Shown here in pieces: positions 1 to 11,959 of a stretch of DNA of 64,000 bases (positions are counted from its first letter, which is position 1; the number at the start of each line of letters is the position of its first letter). This stretch comes from Actinernus sp. WN-2022. Taxonomy: Eukaryota > Cnidaria > Anthozoa > Actiniaria > Actinernidae. The translations under genes were made by a program, and so were the position numbers. The notes below the pieces were generated by a model, which had not been told where the DNA came from, did no database searches, and saw nothing but the letters and a program-made list of their open reading frames with translations. The DNA lies in the NCBI GenBank assembly GCA_030867875.1, contig JAOWCC010001634.1, positions 98,559,321 to 98,623,320 on the forward strand, read 5' to 3'.

Positions 1-1393
1 AAGACAGAGAGAGACCTCTGCTAGCAGGGAAATAATTTTGCTAAACGTTTACATCGTTGATAACTTCAAAATAAAATAAGAGTACATTCTTACATTAGAA
101 GTATTCGAATTAACAATATAAATGATCGAAAAAAGTACAGTTAAATCTAAATTTATTATTGAAAACAGTATAGTGGCGAGGAAGCCTCAGTAATAGAAAC
201 TAGAAAAGCTTATGGTAATTAGGTTTCCTCCTAAAAGATAACTGAACGGATTTGATTGAAAAAGACGAAGCGACTATATATATAAGTGGGCTAATTAATT
301 TTTCAGTTTTCAATAAAGTATTTTTTCACTGATTTCTTGAAAATTGAAATACTGGTTTGTATCAAAATGGGATGAAAAACTACATTTTCAACTTTGAAAA
401 CTGAAGGATAAAATATGTAATACGCAACATATCAAAAATCCCCGACAAAGCATTCGAGACAATTTAGTTAGTATTCGAAAAATAATTGTTTCAAAGCCTG
501 AAGGGCTGAACTTCTTCTGGCGGACGGAGTAATTTCGCGTTGAACAATATACAACATCTACGCTTTTAACTTTTGTTCAAAACGGATTAAACATATACAT
601 TCTTCAATTCAAGACCTTTAAAATGGTATATAGTACATCTATGTAGCTTTAATTGCGACGCTGCAAGACCATTTTTTCCTAAATGACCCATTGAACCTTT
701 GTTAGCGAGAGTATTATTACAACTCGGGATTTTCACTTCTGGCTTTATTTATTCAGGTCTATTTTTATATCTTCTTAGGCACACTACTACTACTACAGCA
801 ATTATTGACTGTCGGACCAGACAATATACCCGCGGGAGTCCTTAGATTGGGTAACCTTTTCTTTTCATAATTTTCTACCAAATAAGGTTGAATAGTTTCA
901 ATGTTTTTATAAAGTTGTCAATGATGCCAATTTAATGTAGGTCCGCACTCTGGTGTGATACTGCCTGTTCCTCAAACTGCCAACGGTATAATCCTGATAT
1001 CGAGACTACAAGCTTGATGTCGAGGCTACAAGCCTAAACGTCAATCATTCATTTCCATTTTTTTAACATTCTGTATTGGATAGCCATAGAAATATAACTG
1101 AGAATAGGCAACTAATTCATAAACGTGACTGAGGAATCATGGCCATGGGTCACGAAGTCGTTTTGCTTAATCACGAAAGCTCAAAAAGTGTAAATAAAGT
1201 ACCACCTAAGCATAGTCAGCAGGTTTTCTCCTATTTCCAAAAGTTGCTCATTTTGTGACACAAGCACTTGAAGACTATCTGCAATCAATTAACCTGATAT
1301 TCATAGTAAATTAAATTTAGGATATGACTTCAACGACAAAAATAATAAAAATATAAGTTGTGTGATCATTGTGGCGTAACACCTTTATAGAGA
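1..1393. other. Non-coding stretch, probable intron of gene A
   Basis: This stretch lies downstream of the two-Ig exon of gene A on the minus strand, so it is probably intronic between that exon and a FReD exon outside the window. It is AT-rich and I see no exon with good splice sites on either strand. The intron assignment is inferred from gene order only. Confidence 0.4.
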
Positions 1394-1807
1394 TGATCTC
1401 ATTTGAAAGTCCTTTCGAACTGATAAAGGATAGCATTTTCCGTATATCAATAACTTATCTTGCTGAAGAGATATTCCGTTTTTGTTTGCAAATATGCAAA
1501 TGATATGTTTATGACGTCAGTTGACTTAAACCGTCTTGAATGTTACTATGGCAACATCATAACCTGCATGATGTTGTGTGTTTTCCTTATTGCCATACAT
1601 GTGCAAAGTTTCAAAAAAAAAAATCAACTATATCCAGATATTCTTCATTTTGCGATTTGTCTCAAGGTTTTTCAAATCAACTGACGTCATAGATCAACTT
1701 ATTTGCATATTGCAAAAACATTAATATCGCTAAAACGGCGAGATGTGATGTTGAGAAACGGAAAATGACATTTTTAGTCATTTCGAAAGGGCTTTCAAAT
1801 GAGATCA
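1394..1807. mobile_element. MITE-like element with long imperfect inverted termini
   Basis: The ends are inverted copies: the left end starts TGATCTCATTTGAAAG and the right end finishes CTTTCAAATGAGATCA, and both continue inward into CCTTTCGAA/TTCGAAAGG. A second inverted pair lies inside (about 1484-1530 against 1675-1720, both containing TGACGTCA). No coding capacity is evident, so it is a non-autonomous DNA-transposon or fold-back type repeat. I found no clear target duplication. Confidence 0.55.
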
Positions 1808-1896
1808 ACTTAATGTTGAATTCATATACATTTGAAGCTATATACAAGAAGAAGAAAAAACAATTCGGTAAAGATCATGGATAGAATACGGGATAC

Positions 1897-2436
1897 CTTG
1901 TACTTCCAGCTTGGTAGCCGCCTCTACTCTCGACACTCCAGCACTGGTAGCTGTACAAATATACATTCCAGCGTCTGATTGTCGTAGATTGGTGATCGTC
2001 AGAGTTCCATCTCTCACTTCAGATCTACCAGCAGGCAAATCTCCTAACAGTCGTCTCCACGTTATGAACGTTAGATAATAAGCTTTTACTCGACAAGTCA
2101 TTGAGACGGATCTCCCTTGTCGTGCTAATGTCTTATTGGACGGCTTTATGGTAAATATTGGGATTTGCACGATAACAAGGAATGTTTTACCAGTGGATGA
2201 TCCAATGAGATTTTCTGCTTTGCACACATAGGTGCCTGTATCTTGAAGCTGTGTTTGGATAAGACTTAGTTGTCCATCCTTGACGATGATAGAGCGAGCC
2301 CGCGGTAACTGACCAGTTGCCTTCGACCACGTGACTTTAGGGGCGGGGAATCCGGACACGTGACATGTTGGTAAAGTGACGTTGTCACCTTTGTTGACGT
2401 AGATTGGTCCGTTGTCAAGGGACAGACGAGGAGCAA
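1897..2436 (-). CDS. Gene A exon with two Ig domains (CniFL-like)
   Basis: This is an internal exon of 540 nt (180 codons) of a predicted extracellular lectin-like receptor. It carries two I-set/C2-type Ig domains. Ig1 has its first Cys in LPTCHVSGFP, its Trp in VTWSK and its second Cys in DTGTYVCKAE. Ig2 has MTCRVKA, FITWRR and DAGMYICTA. N-glycosylation sequons (NVT, NKT) are present. On the minus strand the acceptor is ttTAG just before 2436 and the donor is CAAG/gtatcc at 1897/1896; both junctions are phase 1. The exon is a close paralogue of 46889-47428, with about 14% of residues different by eye. By family architecture these domains sit between the collagen region and a C-terminal fibrinogen-related domain, which is not in the window for this gene. 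In cnidarians such proteins are thought to act in microbial recognition. The exon looks intact. Confidence 0.82.
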
Positions 2437-4579
2437 CTAAACATGAATGAAAGAATAACTCACTTTGATTTACATAGTTTAGTTTGTACAAGACGCTTGC
2501 TATTAGTTTCAGTCCCTGATTTTCCACTATCCTCAAGAAATGCAACATCTTAACACATTCTGGAAAGAATCCTTTACGTCACAAAGTTAGTATGGTCTTG
2601 CATAATATTTGTGTGTGTAAACATTTAAGATTGATGCCATGAATTTCCAAATCTTCCAAATATATCAGACTACATGCAAGGTTGAAAAGATTCTGTGTGC
2701 TCCCTGTTTTGTTAACAGATCGATATTATATTAAACGATCTATCTCCATACTAGTATCTGATTTCTCATTGTTCAATCGATGCCATTGTCGGTTTCTTCG
2801 TTATTGTCTATATATAGCTAGCTGCCTTCTGTTTATATACATGGCAATGTCACATCCGTCTAACCCATATGGGAGGTGCCATTTAGAGTTTTCCTCACCA
2901 ACTTCGAAACTGAACCCTATAATTTAGTCCAAGCCACAAAGCAAAAAAAAGCGTCAAAACATAATTGCTTGATTTTGAAGTATTTATCTGAAAAAAGGAA
3001 TCTTTGCCAACAATTGCTGTGCTTTGTGAGGATAAACAAGTGAACTTGCGTAGTGGAATAAATTACGTTTGTGCAACGTTTTGACGCAATTTGTCATTCG
3101 TGTTACCTGTTGTATTTACTTCGTTATTCTATAGGCAAATGACAAAAGTTTACATATTTGACCTGTGTGAATTGTCTTTCCCTACAGCCAAATACTTAAA
3201 CATAACAAGCGACAACAATCTAGAAATAACATTAAGTTAATTTATTCATCTCGTGCGTCTCCGTCGATGAATAAAACACATACCCCTTCGCTCCAGGTAA
3301 GTAATATAAAATCAACATTAAACAACAAGTTAAGCAGACTTAAGTTTATATTGGGTTTTACCGAAAAACCTGACCTTCAACAGTCCTGGTCATCATTTAG
3401 ATTAAGTATTACAGTATTAATGATAACAAAATTGGGTTTATATATATCGGCATCATTTCCAATATGCTAATAAGGTGATGTTACAGGAGGCTAACAAAGC
3501 GATCTCTTTCTGAAATTATTTCTGATTTATACAAAATATTTGATAAAATCACTGATATAAGGCCCAAATATAAGATGGATGTGTAGAAAAAGTTATTGAT
3601 CTCCGCCAGCACGTTTTTGTATAATAAACGAGTCCTCCTGTGACATCACATAATTGGAAATTGAAACCTCTATAACTCATAGACGCAACCACTCAAATCA
3701 ATAAATATTTTACTATTCACCTATTTACTTGATGTAGAATCGATTTTAATGATTAAAATATTGGGCTTAAATGGGCACTTTAAGCTTGGTAAAACTATCG
3801 AACAATGTTATATATTTTTTTGTAAACAAACTTCCCGTGATCTCCCACCATCAAATCTTCAAGATATTTTTCTTCCGGTTCGTTTTCGGAAGCTGCCAAA
3901 AACCTTCATCGGGGTGGTGTGTCAAGTTGCAAAACAGCCTATACGAAGGAGATTAGGGGAAATATATCAGCTCTCGATTTCTTCGCTGGGGACTCTAGAC
4001 GGGAGATCATTCGACAATTGAATGTGATGACCATTATAAATCCTTATGATGGCACATATCTGTCCCGATCATAGGGAGAAAAAAAATCGCCGAAAATCTC
4101 TAGGAAGTTTTTGCGAGTGTGTACCACTCGGTATCGCCGTGAATTACCACCAAAAACGTAGCTCATTTACTTTTCTTCAACATTTTGAATGTTAGAGAGG
4201 AGCAGGGACCTAGAGGTTTTCGTTGTTCAGCAAAATTCTCGCGCGCCTCGCTTGTCGGCCATGAATTTAGTTGCCTGCCTTGTGTATTTTTATGTAGTTA
4301 GCGAGATGAGCCACAGGAAGCCCGAGCTATATGTAAACAAACCCGAGCCACATAGCAGAATCAAGTCAAAAGGTATTTTATTTCACAATTTGCTAAGAAA
4401 TAATGGATTAATATCAGTGACAAATACACAAAATGAGAGGATGGTTAGCCTGTGCTTCCAGCTTAGTGAAAAAGCACGCTCGCCCATCGCTGGCTGGCAA
4501 ACCCCGGCTTGTTTACATTTTGTAAAAGTTGATTTTTGCTACTTCAACCCGGGTTGTTTTACTTTCCATGCTTTAGGTT

Positions 4580-4869
4580 TACTTATAAATGCCGAAAAAG
4601 AGCGATAAAACCAAGAAAGCCATTCTAGGTGTGGAGGATAACTGGACCAGGGAAAATTTCGATGTCAGGGTATTCGGGTCAGCAATGCGGAGACGCAAAC
4701 TAATTTTCTTTCGGATTTCGATAAACAAAGTTTGAAAAGTGCTCGGAAAGAGCTTGTTGATAATGAGGGGAGCCAGAATGTACTTACAAGTGAGCAGCTA
4801 TACGTGAGAGGATCCTTCGAAGAGTTTGTTTTTGAGCCACTTTCACAAGAAAGTAGCGAAGAAAAATAA
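4580..4869 (+). pseudogene. Unassigned protein-like reading frame with one frameshift
   Basis: An ATG at about 4590 opens a lysine-rich frame (MPKKSDKTKKAILG...). It continues in another frame from about 4665 to a stop at 4867-4869, ending in an acidic tail (LSQESSEEK). Together they give roughly 90 residues of protein-like composition that needs one frame change between about 4655 and 4685. It could be a retrotransposed cDNA fragment, the ORF1 of the LINE whose 3' end follows, or chance. I do not recognise the family and assign no function. Confidence 0.3.
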
Positions 4870-5189
4870 TAGGGACTGGAAGTAATCGGTCGATAATGAC
4901 CAAAACGTTTTCATATCTTCTGATACCCTGGACACTATTTCTAAAGTCAAGTCAAAAAATAAAAAATAAATACGGAAAGGAACGATGGTTATCAGTTTCT
5001 AACTGACTTGCGATCATGATTGCAATTGGGTCCGAACCATTCCTTTAGATGACAGAGTAATATCGCTAGGGCGCACAAACTAGCCTTCTTAACATGTACT
5101 AATCTAAGCTATCTACCTTATTAACCGTCCTCCTGGTTGCACCCGAAATCTCGATTATGTCACATCACTTTTGTTATCTAAATTAGCCA

Positions 5190-5399
5190 TGTTTTTTACA
5201 TTGTTTTTATCAAAAAGGGGCCAGGCCTCAATTGGGACGCAAGTCCTGTTCCTCTCCCCTGCCACGATTTGTTTCCTATTAGTTGATATTTTTAGCTGTA
5301 AGTTTGTCACTACTTAGTTTATTTACTTATTTAATTACTTATACATATTACTTATACAATTTGATGTAATGTGGCGAATTCATTAAACTAAACTAAACT
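5190..5399 (+). mobile_element. 3' end of a CR1-like LINE
   Basis: The stretch resembles the conserved 3' untranslated region of CR1-type non-LTR retrotransposons (GGGGCCAGGCCTCAATTGGG, then a pyrimidine-rich CCTCTCCCCTGCC). It ends in a short AAACT tandem tail at 5385-5399. Only the 3' tail is present, as expected for a 5'-truncated insertion. It sits on the opposite strand to gene A, in its intron. The clade is inferred from resemblance only. Confidence 0.5.
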
Positions 5400-5669
5400 T
5401 GAAACGGAAATTCACGGGGGAGGGGTTCAACCCTTCTTGGCGGGGATGTTTGTTTTCTGGAACCACTCTTGCTAAAATACAATTAACACCAGGAACTCCT
5501 GTTAACATTGTGTCCAAGAGTTCTCCATTGCGTGGCTATATTTTTACTAAGCGCACACTTCGATTAAACGCCCCTTTTGAAGAAGAATTTTGGGATAAGC
5601 GCCCCGGGTTCTTAATCGACGAACGTATGTGAATGATGTATAATGGAAAACAAATATCGTCGTACTTAC

Positions 5670-6350
5670 AATTGACGACCAGTCTCGCTGTTTCCTGAAC
5701 CACTCCCAGGATATTAGAAGCACTGCACTGATACAGTCCTGAGTCGTTCTTGGTGGTGTTCATTATCTCCAGCTTACCGTTACCATCCATCACCCTCATG
5801 TTCTTGTCCATAGAGCCATCCACTTTACTCCAGCCAATCACAGGCCTAGGATAACCACTAGACGAACAATGCAAGACAGCTGACTGGCTTTCATTGACAG
5901 TCAACAGTGGAGGAGATACCGCCACATCAGGGGCTGATAGTGATTGACCAGGTTTTCCTTTCAGTCCCGGCATTCCACGAGGCCCTACATCACCCTTGTC
6001 GCCTTTGTCACCTTTTAAACTGAGTGGTCCCATGATACCTTGCTTGCCGCTTCTGCCTGGTCTTCCCATAGATCCTTGCGGTCCTGCTAGCCCTCTCCTA
6101 CCTCTGTGTCCTCTCCTTCCTCGGGATCCTTTAACGCCCTTGTAACCTGGTCGTCCTGGTGGACCGGGAGGTCCTGGGATATAGACGTTTTGTTTTGTTT
6201 TAGAGAGTGACGAGAGAGCCTTGTTTATTTTCACGAGTTCGTCTTGATCAGCCCTGATTGAGGCGGTAATGTTTACAGGTCGCGGCAGGTTTCGTATCAC
6301 TCGTCTTGAATGTTCAGTCGTATCTGGTTTGATTACATGATGTGATTGAA
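5670..6350 (-). CDS. Gene A exon: stalk, collagen helix and Ig domain (CniFL-like)
   Basis: This internal exon of 681 nt (227 codons) has acceptor aattcaacag before 6350 and donor AATT/gtaagt at 5670/5669; both junctions are phase 1. In order it encodes about 55 residues of polar stalk, a collagen region of 26 triplets starting GPPGPPGRPG, and one Ig domain (Cys in AVLHCSSSG, Trp in IGWSK, Cys in DSGLYQCSA). The collagen region is rich in Arg/Lys (GRRGHRGRRG), and triplet 18 begins with Ser instead of Gly (SLK, codon AGT). Collagen regions in ficolins and collectins drive trimer formation, and that is the likely role here. The exon joins in frame to the two-Ig exon at 2436. Collagen followed by Ig domains is what points to a cnidarian ficolin-like protein. 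Nothing disrupts the reading frame. Confidence 0.85.
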
Positions 6351-6577
6351 CTGTTGAATTTAAGAAATAAGTTACATTGTTACATATTAAAGTGCCCTAC
6401 AATCAAAGTTTGAGATATCAATGTTTTTGCACGTTCATAAAGTAGAGTTGCCATATTATTACCAGTTGAAACCGTTTTTCGATACGACGACAGGAAGTCT
6501 CATTTTTTTAACTCCGAGTATTGAATCTAAACGTCCATCATTACTGAAGGCCGTTCCCTTTATTCAGCTTTATATTT

Positions 6578-6683
6578 AACAATTAGACCCGCAGCCCGAG
6601 TGGGCTACGAGCCAATAGCCCATGAGGCGCAGCCGAATGGGCTATTTAACTCGTAGCCCATGAGGGCGAGAGGTCTAATTGTT
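6578..6683. repeat. Palindromic hairpin repeat
   Basis: The outer arms AACAATTAGACC and GGTCTAATTGTT are perfect inverses. Between them CGTAGCCCATGAG-type modules recur in both orientations (AGCCCGAGTGGGCTACGAG, TAGCCCATGAGG, CTCGTAGCCCATGAGGG). It is a small fold-back element with no coding content. Confidence 0.55.
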
Positions 6684-6691
6684 TTAGTATA

Positions 6692-6872
6692 AACTAACTA
6701 GTCGGACAGTAGAAAATAATAGAAATAAATATATCGAGTTGAAAAACTGCTATTATTTCGTGAAAATGTGTGCGGTTTTCCTCCAGCATGGGCTATCACA
6801 AATAGACCTATAGTAGGGTAGCCAATCAGAATGCAGGATTTGGAATAGTCCACTAGTTGGTTTATACTAAAT
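6692..6872. mobile_element. MITE-like inverted repeat
   Basis: The ends TAGTATAAACTAACTAGT and ACTAGTTGGTTTATACTA are near-perfect inverses enclosing about 150 bp without coding potential. It directly abuts the hairpin at 6578-6683 and the element at 6877-7078, so several non-autonomous elements are stacked here. Confidence 0.5.
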
Positions 6873-6876
6873 AGGG

Positions 6877-7078
6877 TTATTCAGCGGAAGTGACGTCATA
6901 CGCGCAACGCTCCCCTGTACAACACATTGTCTTGGAGGCATATTTCTACTAAAAACGTCGTCGGGTACACAAGAAGAAAGTTTTATATATCTTTGCGAGG
7001 TTGGCTACTTTTTTATGCACACTATTTCGCGCGACGTGGTTGTCGTGTTGCACGTATGACATCACTTCCGCTGAATAA
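6877..7078. mobile_element. MITE with 27-bp inverted termini
   Basis: The left end starts TTATTCAGCGGAAGTGACG and the right end finishes in its inverse with one substitution (TCACTTCCGCTGAATAA). The arms extend to CATACG/CGTATG. At 202 bp with no coding capacity it fits a non-autonomous DNA transposon. No convincing target duplication was found. The stretch 7079-7710 to its right holds nothing I recognise. Confidence 0.55.
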
Positions 7079-7710
7079 TGAGAACGGCTTCCAGTAATGG
7101 CGGATAGGACTCTCCTAAAATTTTGTGATTTAACACGCAATGTGTGACCAATCTCTTCTCTTAGCTCGTTTCTATCATTCATAGCAGCATGGGCTGAGGT
7201 GAAGTGTCACCATGCAGAGGTTGCTATGCTGTGCTGACGAGAACCAATAACTGGACAAAACAGCTGTCAACAGCTGTATTCTAGTTTTGATCGCTTCTCA
7301 TGTCAGGTCTAACTAACCGTAGTGCTATGTGAAAGAGTTTGCTCCGCTTTTATAGGGCTTTCATAGCTCTGCCCATTTCGTATTAACTTGCTCATTTAGG
7401 ACATTTATTTCTAATTTGCATATTCATTTTCTAACACTGATTGACTTACTGACACTGAAAAAGTGGCAAATCGAAATGGTAAATTTCCGTCATAGTGGCA
7501 CATAAATTTATGACTGAAAACAACATTTTACTGAATAAATGATTCGTATTTTCAATCAGTAAGTATGCGACCAAGTCTACACATGAGACATATTGTATTT
7601 TCACTAATGGTTTTAGAATTACGACAGAAAGGATTTGGACATCTAATCTGACTGCAATTGAGCTGTAGATTGTTTCCAGTGCGAATGGTCCGATTACTAC
7701 TTTATAGAAT

Positions 7711-8240
7711 GCCGGTTTTTTTTTATAACAAGAAGCTGCAGGCAGCTTGAACTCCGGCGTATCTTTTTTTATCCCGGATGTGCTCATACACTTGCGTGTT
7801 TGGCACATTACGAACACACAATCAGATGCGAAAGTACGCACATACAGTCGATCTCATCACGAGTGAACACAAGTAGAATACGAGTGAACATGAGTGACTT
7901 CAAGTAAGCCATGATACCCTAGGATAACGCAGACAGCTCAAAAATTCTAGGGTCCAAATACACGAGTGAACACGAGTGCATAACGCTTCATAATTTAATT
8001 AACAAAAAATATAATATAATAAAAATAATTATTTTATCGTCTTTATGGTTGTTTCGGGTTACCTGTGTTATCAGTGCGGTACCCTCTTTGTATTTCCGGG
8101 GTGCCTGTGTTATCCTGGGGTACCTTGGGTTAGTTATTTCGGGTTACCTGTGTTATCAGTGTGGTATCTTCTATTATTATTTTTCAGTAAGGTACCCTCT
8201 GTTTGTATTTTCGGGTTGGCAATTCAAGTGTAATTCAGAG
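7711..8240. repeat. Fold-back repeat family A, copy 1
   Basis: This copy starts with the family head (AACAAGAAGCTGCAGGCAGC), followed by clusters of CACGAGTGAACACAAGTAG. It ends in modules such as TTTCGGGTTACCTGTGTTAT and GCGGTACCCTCTTTGTATTT. The early part carries these modules inverted in better-preserved copies (ACACAGGTAGCCCAAAAATA), so the element can fold on itself. Short frames on either strand are repeat-derived, not genes. A fragment with the CACGCACAATCAG module recurs at 8690-8890. Confidence 0.6.
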
Positions 8241-9319
8241 CAATAAATTCAATGCAAGCACATATTCACATATTCAGAATTTGATTGACCATGGGAAAAT
8301 GTCCGGCTAAAACTAGGAATAAATGATGAGTGTGAATTAAAAACATGAATTTCATAGCAATAAAAACGTAATTCCTAATGAGAAAACTCTTCTGAGCCTA
8401 CTTCTCAAACACAGACTGTTACACGAAACCACTTTAGCTTTATATCAACACAAGCAGTTAGTTTCGAATTCAGTGTCAGTTAGTTAATTGACCTTTAAAA
8501 TATTTTATCCATGCCAGGTACTCTAAATTAGAGAGATCTTAAAATATAGCGATCATTAGAACAAAAGGAATTCATATCAAAAAGAGTTTACTAGCGTATC
8601 ATTCTTTCGTTCATTTGATTTCTTACTCAGAATGTGTTTATACAGAAAGCAAAGCTACAAAATATAGCATAGGTATATTGTGGTCCGTTGTGACAAAATA
8701 GTTTCCGAAAGTACACACACACATTGTCATCGCTATTACTACCCACACGTGCACAGCCAGATCACTGTTAGAACACGCACAATCAGTCAAAGTGGAGTTG
8801 TACACACGCACAAGCAGATGCGAAAGTATGCACGCACAGTCACATCGCCTAGCAGCGCTGAACTAAATAGTGGTCACACGCATGCGCATAACCCTATTAT
8901 TCATACACTCTAGGCAAGTAGCATTGGTGCATGATATCAAGCGATATATTGGAAACTGATAACTAAACGGGTTATATATTGGCGACAAATAATTAGCAAC
9001 AGGAAAGAAGATACTGATATCTATTACCCCGTATGCCAGGCCATGAATAATCAGTAGGATTTCTATGGTGGCACATTGTGACATAATATTTCGTTAAAGT
9101 TTACGCACAGTGACATCACAATTCAGGGCTTTTGTCATGCAAAAAGTTCAGACATGCGTGAGTTAGAACGTGTTATTCTCGTAAATTAGACACCGGAAAC
9201 ATGTATTCTCGTCTTTGGCAGGAGCTACAGCGCCAAGAAGTGTAAATATGAACGTTTAATTGTAACATACGTGAACCTTTTCAATTAATTTCATTCAAGA
9301 GAAGACATATGAGACTGAT
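8241..9319. other. Mostly unassigned intronic DNA with a partial family A fragment
   Basis: The segment 8690-8890 shares the TACACACGCACAATCAG and GATGCGAAAGTATGCACGC modules with family A. The rest (8241-8689, 8891-9319) is AT-rich, with no exon, RNA gene or clear repeat visible to me. Confidence 0.4.
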
Positions 9320-9600
9320 GTGATTTATCTTGGGACGAGATCGATCTCTCCTGCCATTCACTTTAATTGGTTATCAGCCGACGATCAGTACGAGTCTGTC
9401 TTGTGTCTAATAGCTTTGACCTCAGTTATCTCAACGCGCCTGAACAAATCTAACCTCAGATTGTATCATTTGCCTGTTTGGACAAGTCATGGTTCGAATA
9501 TCGTCACTGTTCGAATGTGCCTTTTTAAAGATTCATGTACTTTTTGGTCAATAACAGTTCCTTTACAAGAATCATAAGGTTATAAAGTAGTTAAGAAAGA
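9320..9600. repeat. Dispersed repeat family B, copy 1
   Basis: This segment shares ordered blocks with 23040-23340 and 27490-27730: CATTCACTTTAATTGGTTAT, a CTGTTTGGA/CGTGTTTGCATAC block, and AACAGTTCCTTTACAAG(AATCATA). Divergence is considerable, so these are old copies. No terminal structure or coding capacity is visible. Confidence 0.45.
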
Positions 9601-9784
9601 TGGGACTCCAACTTTGAGAGAAATTTCCTCCGAGACGGACTTTACACTTCAAAATCTAATTTGAATGTCTCCCGGATCAACGCCATCTTCTTTCGACTGT
9701 GTTTGTTATGTAAATAAATTAAGTGACCCGCGAGTGTATCCCGAGCGGTGTGGAATCTGATTGGTTGACCATGTCACGAGTTGT

Positions 9785-9900
9785 ACAAACTCGCAACAGG
9801 ACAGAACAATAATAACAAGAAGCTGCACGCAGCTTGAACTCCGGCGTATCTTTTGTAACGCGGATGATCTCATATACCTGCGTGTTTGGCACATTCAACT
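9785..9900. repeat. Fold-back repeat family A, head fragment
   Basis: This is a near-match to the heads at 7730 and 13180 (AACAAGAAGCTGCACGCAGC, CTCCGGCGTATCTTTTGTAA, CGTGTTTGGCACATT). It stops after the GGCACATT box, so it is a truncated copy. Confidence 0.55.
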
Positions 9901-10018
9901 CCGCTCATCGCCCAGAATGGGCTTTGTTAGAGGGACACTTCGAGATTTTGGAATGCATTAAGGTCAGCTAATTATAAAATTAATGAGTTAGAGGATTTCC
10001 CTACAATAGGTTTAAATA

Positions 10019-10590
10019 AATGAGCTTTGGGAGTTGCTTGTCCCTAGCCGATCTCAAATGGAACGAGCTTTGGGAGTTGCTAGTCCCAAGCCGATCTCAA
10101 GTGTGAAAGTCAATTCAATAGAAGTTCGTAAAACCAGTCAAAACTATCTCGTTAATGGAATGAAAGAGCGACACAATAGTTTATCCACATGCAAAACGGC
10201 AAAGCCCCTGGCTTAAACCTCATGCTCTCATTTTTTCACAGCGTGTTCACATCGCATCGCAAATAAGTCTGAATACAGAGTTTTGGAAGTTGTAGCTTTA
10301 AAATAAGATGTTATTCAAGCTTATCCGTGCCCTAGAAGTCAAACAAAATGGGATCCACAAAATCACCCACAAAGAAAGTTAACTGAGCTAGTTGCCGAAG
10401 CGGTAAAAAAGCCGGTCGGCAAAACGGCTAACAGTGTTCCAAGTCGTTCTCAACTGATTTTCTCTCAGTCGTTTTCAAATCGCGTCGCAAATAGGTCTGA
10501 ATACAGATTCTTGGAAGATGTAGCTTTAAAATGAGATGTTATTCAAGCTTATTCCTGGCCTAGAAGTCAAACAAAATCACCAAATGAAAC
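10019..10590. repeat. Local tandem duplications
   Basis: A unit of about 43 bp beginning GAGCTTTGGGAGTTGCT is present twice in a row at about 10022-10107. A longer unit of about 120 bp (CGCAAATA(A/G)GTCTGAATACAG ... ATTCAAGCTTAT) occurs at about 10240-10350 and again at about 10470-10580. These are simple duplications in non-coding DNA; no gene is visible. Confidence 0.5.
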
Positions 10591-11959
10591 TGAACTGGGT
10601 ATAGTATGGGCTCGATAATTCCGCTCCAATTCACAAACATCGGTGTTTTAGAACACAAACAATTCCCTTAAAGACTGGGATTCCAAATCCCTTTGCTCAA
10701 GAAGTACGAAAGTCGTTTGCAACGTCATTAGGTATTGATAATGAACTTAAACGTTTACTCATGCGCTAAGCTGAACGAAACTCTAGTCAGATAATCTCGA
10801 ATTAACTACTATCAGTACGTAGTACGTGCGTATAAAGCATCGAGTAACGAATGCAGCGTTTTAACAAAGTCGACATGCGCTTGCTTAGATAGATCGTTTA
10901 TCTACGTCATAACTGCGCAGTTTTGTGTATTTCCCTCGTTCTTTTAAAGAGTTGAAGGAACTTATCATATCTTTAAAGGAATGGCGATTAAAGTCCGCGG
11001 TTTTTTTAAATGACAGAAACTGGCTGTTGGATTAGGTAGGCACACGCAGAATCACTAGTTAAGCCTGACTTTTAGTTTTCCCAGAAACGTATAGAGTAGT
11101 TGTTTTAATAAATGGCAATCACTACTCACTGTCTCACGATTCAAGTTTAGGTGTTTGTTCGAAAACTTTCCCCAGTACCATAGTGCGTTTCCTTGAAATT
11201 GTAGATAAAAATGCCGATCGTTCGCACACGAGGATGGTTCCCTTGCGTGGATCCATAGCGGATGAACAGGCTCGGGAAAAGTGCAATCTTGAAACGGAGC
11301 TGCTATATTATTATCAGCCATGATAGACTTTTAGAATCAGAATGTGAATAATGTCGAGCTTCTCTTTTCTTTTGCTAATAAAACTGGTATCCAAGCAACT
11401 AAAATGCCGTTGATATAATTAGCCTGTTTTAAAGTTCCCGCTTCGCTGTCAGGATCTTAGTCACCTCCCATGGGACTCAACACCACGCTACTTGATAATT
11501 GTCAATAGACAAATCCCCTTCTACAAACATTATCATAAGTGGCACGAAATGCCGTTTTAGTTCAACTTTTTACAGTTTTTTATCCAAGGTACAGGGTTTT
11601 TTCCAACCGTTTGGAAAACTTGAAGAATCATTTTAAAGCTTATTTTAGGGTCTACAAGAAGCCGATTGAAAATGACTTGTGCGTCTTATATTTAAGCAGA
11701 AATCGAGACCTTAATATTGGACTGAGCAGTTTTCCATACAAAATTCGTTCAAAACTCACTTAGATTCAGAAGGCTAAGCTTTAAAAAGCCGATTGAAAAT
11801 TATTTTTTCTCTCAAAAATGAAGCTGCGAGAGCGCTTCAAACGTAAGCTAGTGGAAGCGTTTTCGCCATTTTCTTTGTATTTGAATCTGCCGCTCCTCAT
11901 TAACTGGGCAATCGTTCAAATACTTACGGGGACTTAATTATATTCAGAACTGGATATGT
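10591..11959. other. Unassigned intronic DNA
   Basis: I see no exon with splice sites, no RNA gene and no clear repeat. The longest open frames are under 90 codons and have no recognisable domains. Confidence 0.4.

Larger units (their letters stand above)
2437..5669 (-). other. Intron of gene A between collagen/Ig and two-Ig exons
   Basis: The intron runs from gtaagt at 5669 to tttag at 2437. Its last 260 bases or so (2437-2700) align with the sequence flanking the paralogous exon of gene B (47429-47690), so the duplication extended into non-coding DNA. Inside are an unassigned reading frame (about 4580-4869) and a LINE 3' end (about 5190-5399). Between 2700 and 4180 I see nothing recognisable; short open frames there have no homology I recognise. 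Confidence 0.6.

Noticed and set aside
7446..7841. 131-codon minus-strand frame
   Set aside because: Its start lies in the fold-back repeat head and it has no domain, signal or splice context matching gene A.
9320..9577. 85-codon plus-strand frame
   Set aside because: It falls in dispersed repeat B, and the frame is not kept in the copies at 23.0 and 27.5 kb.
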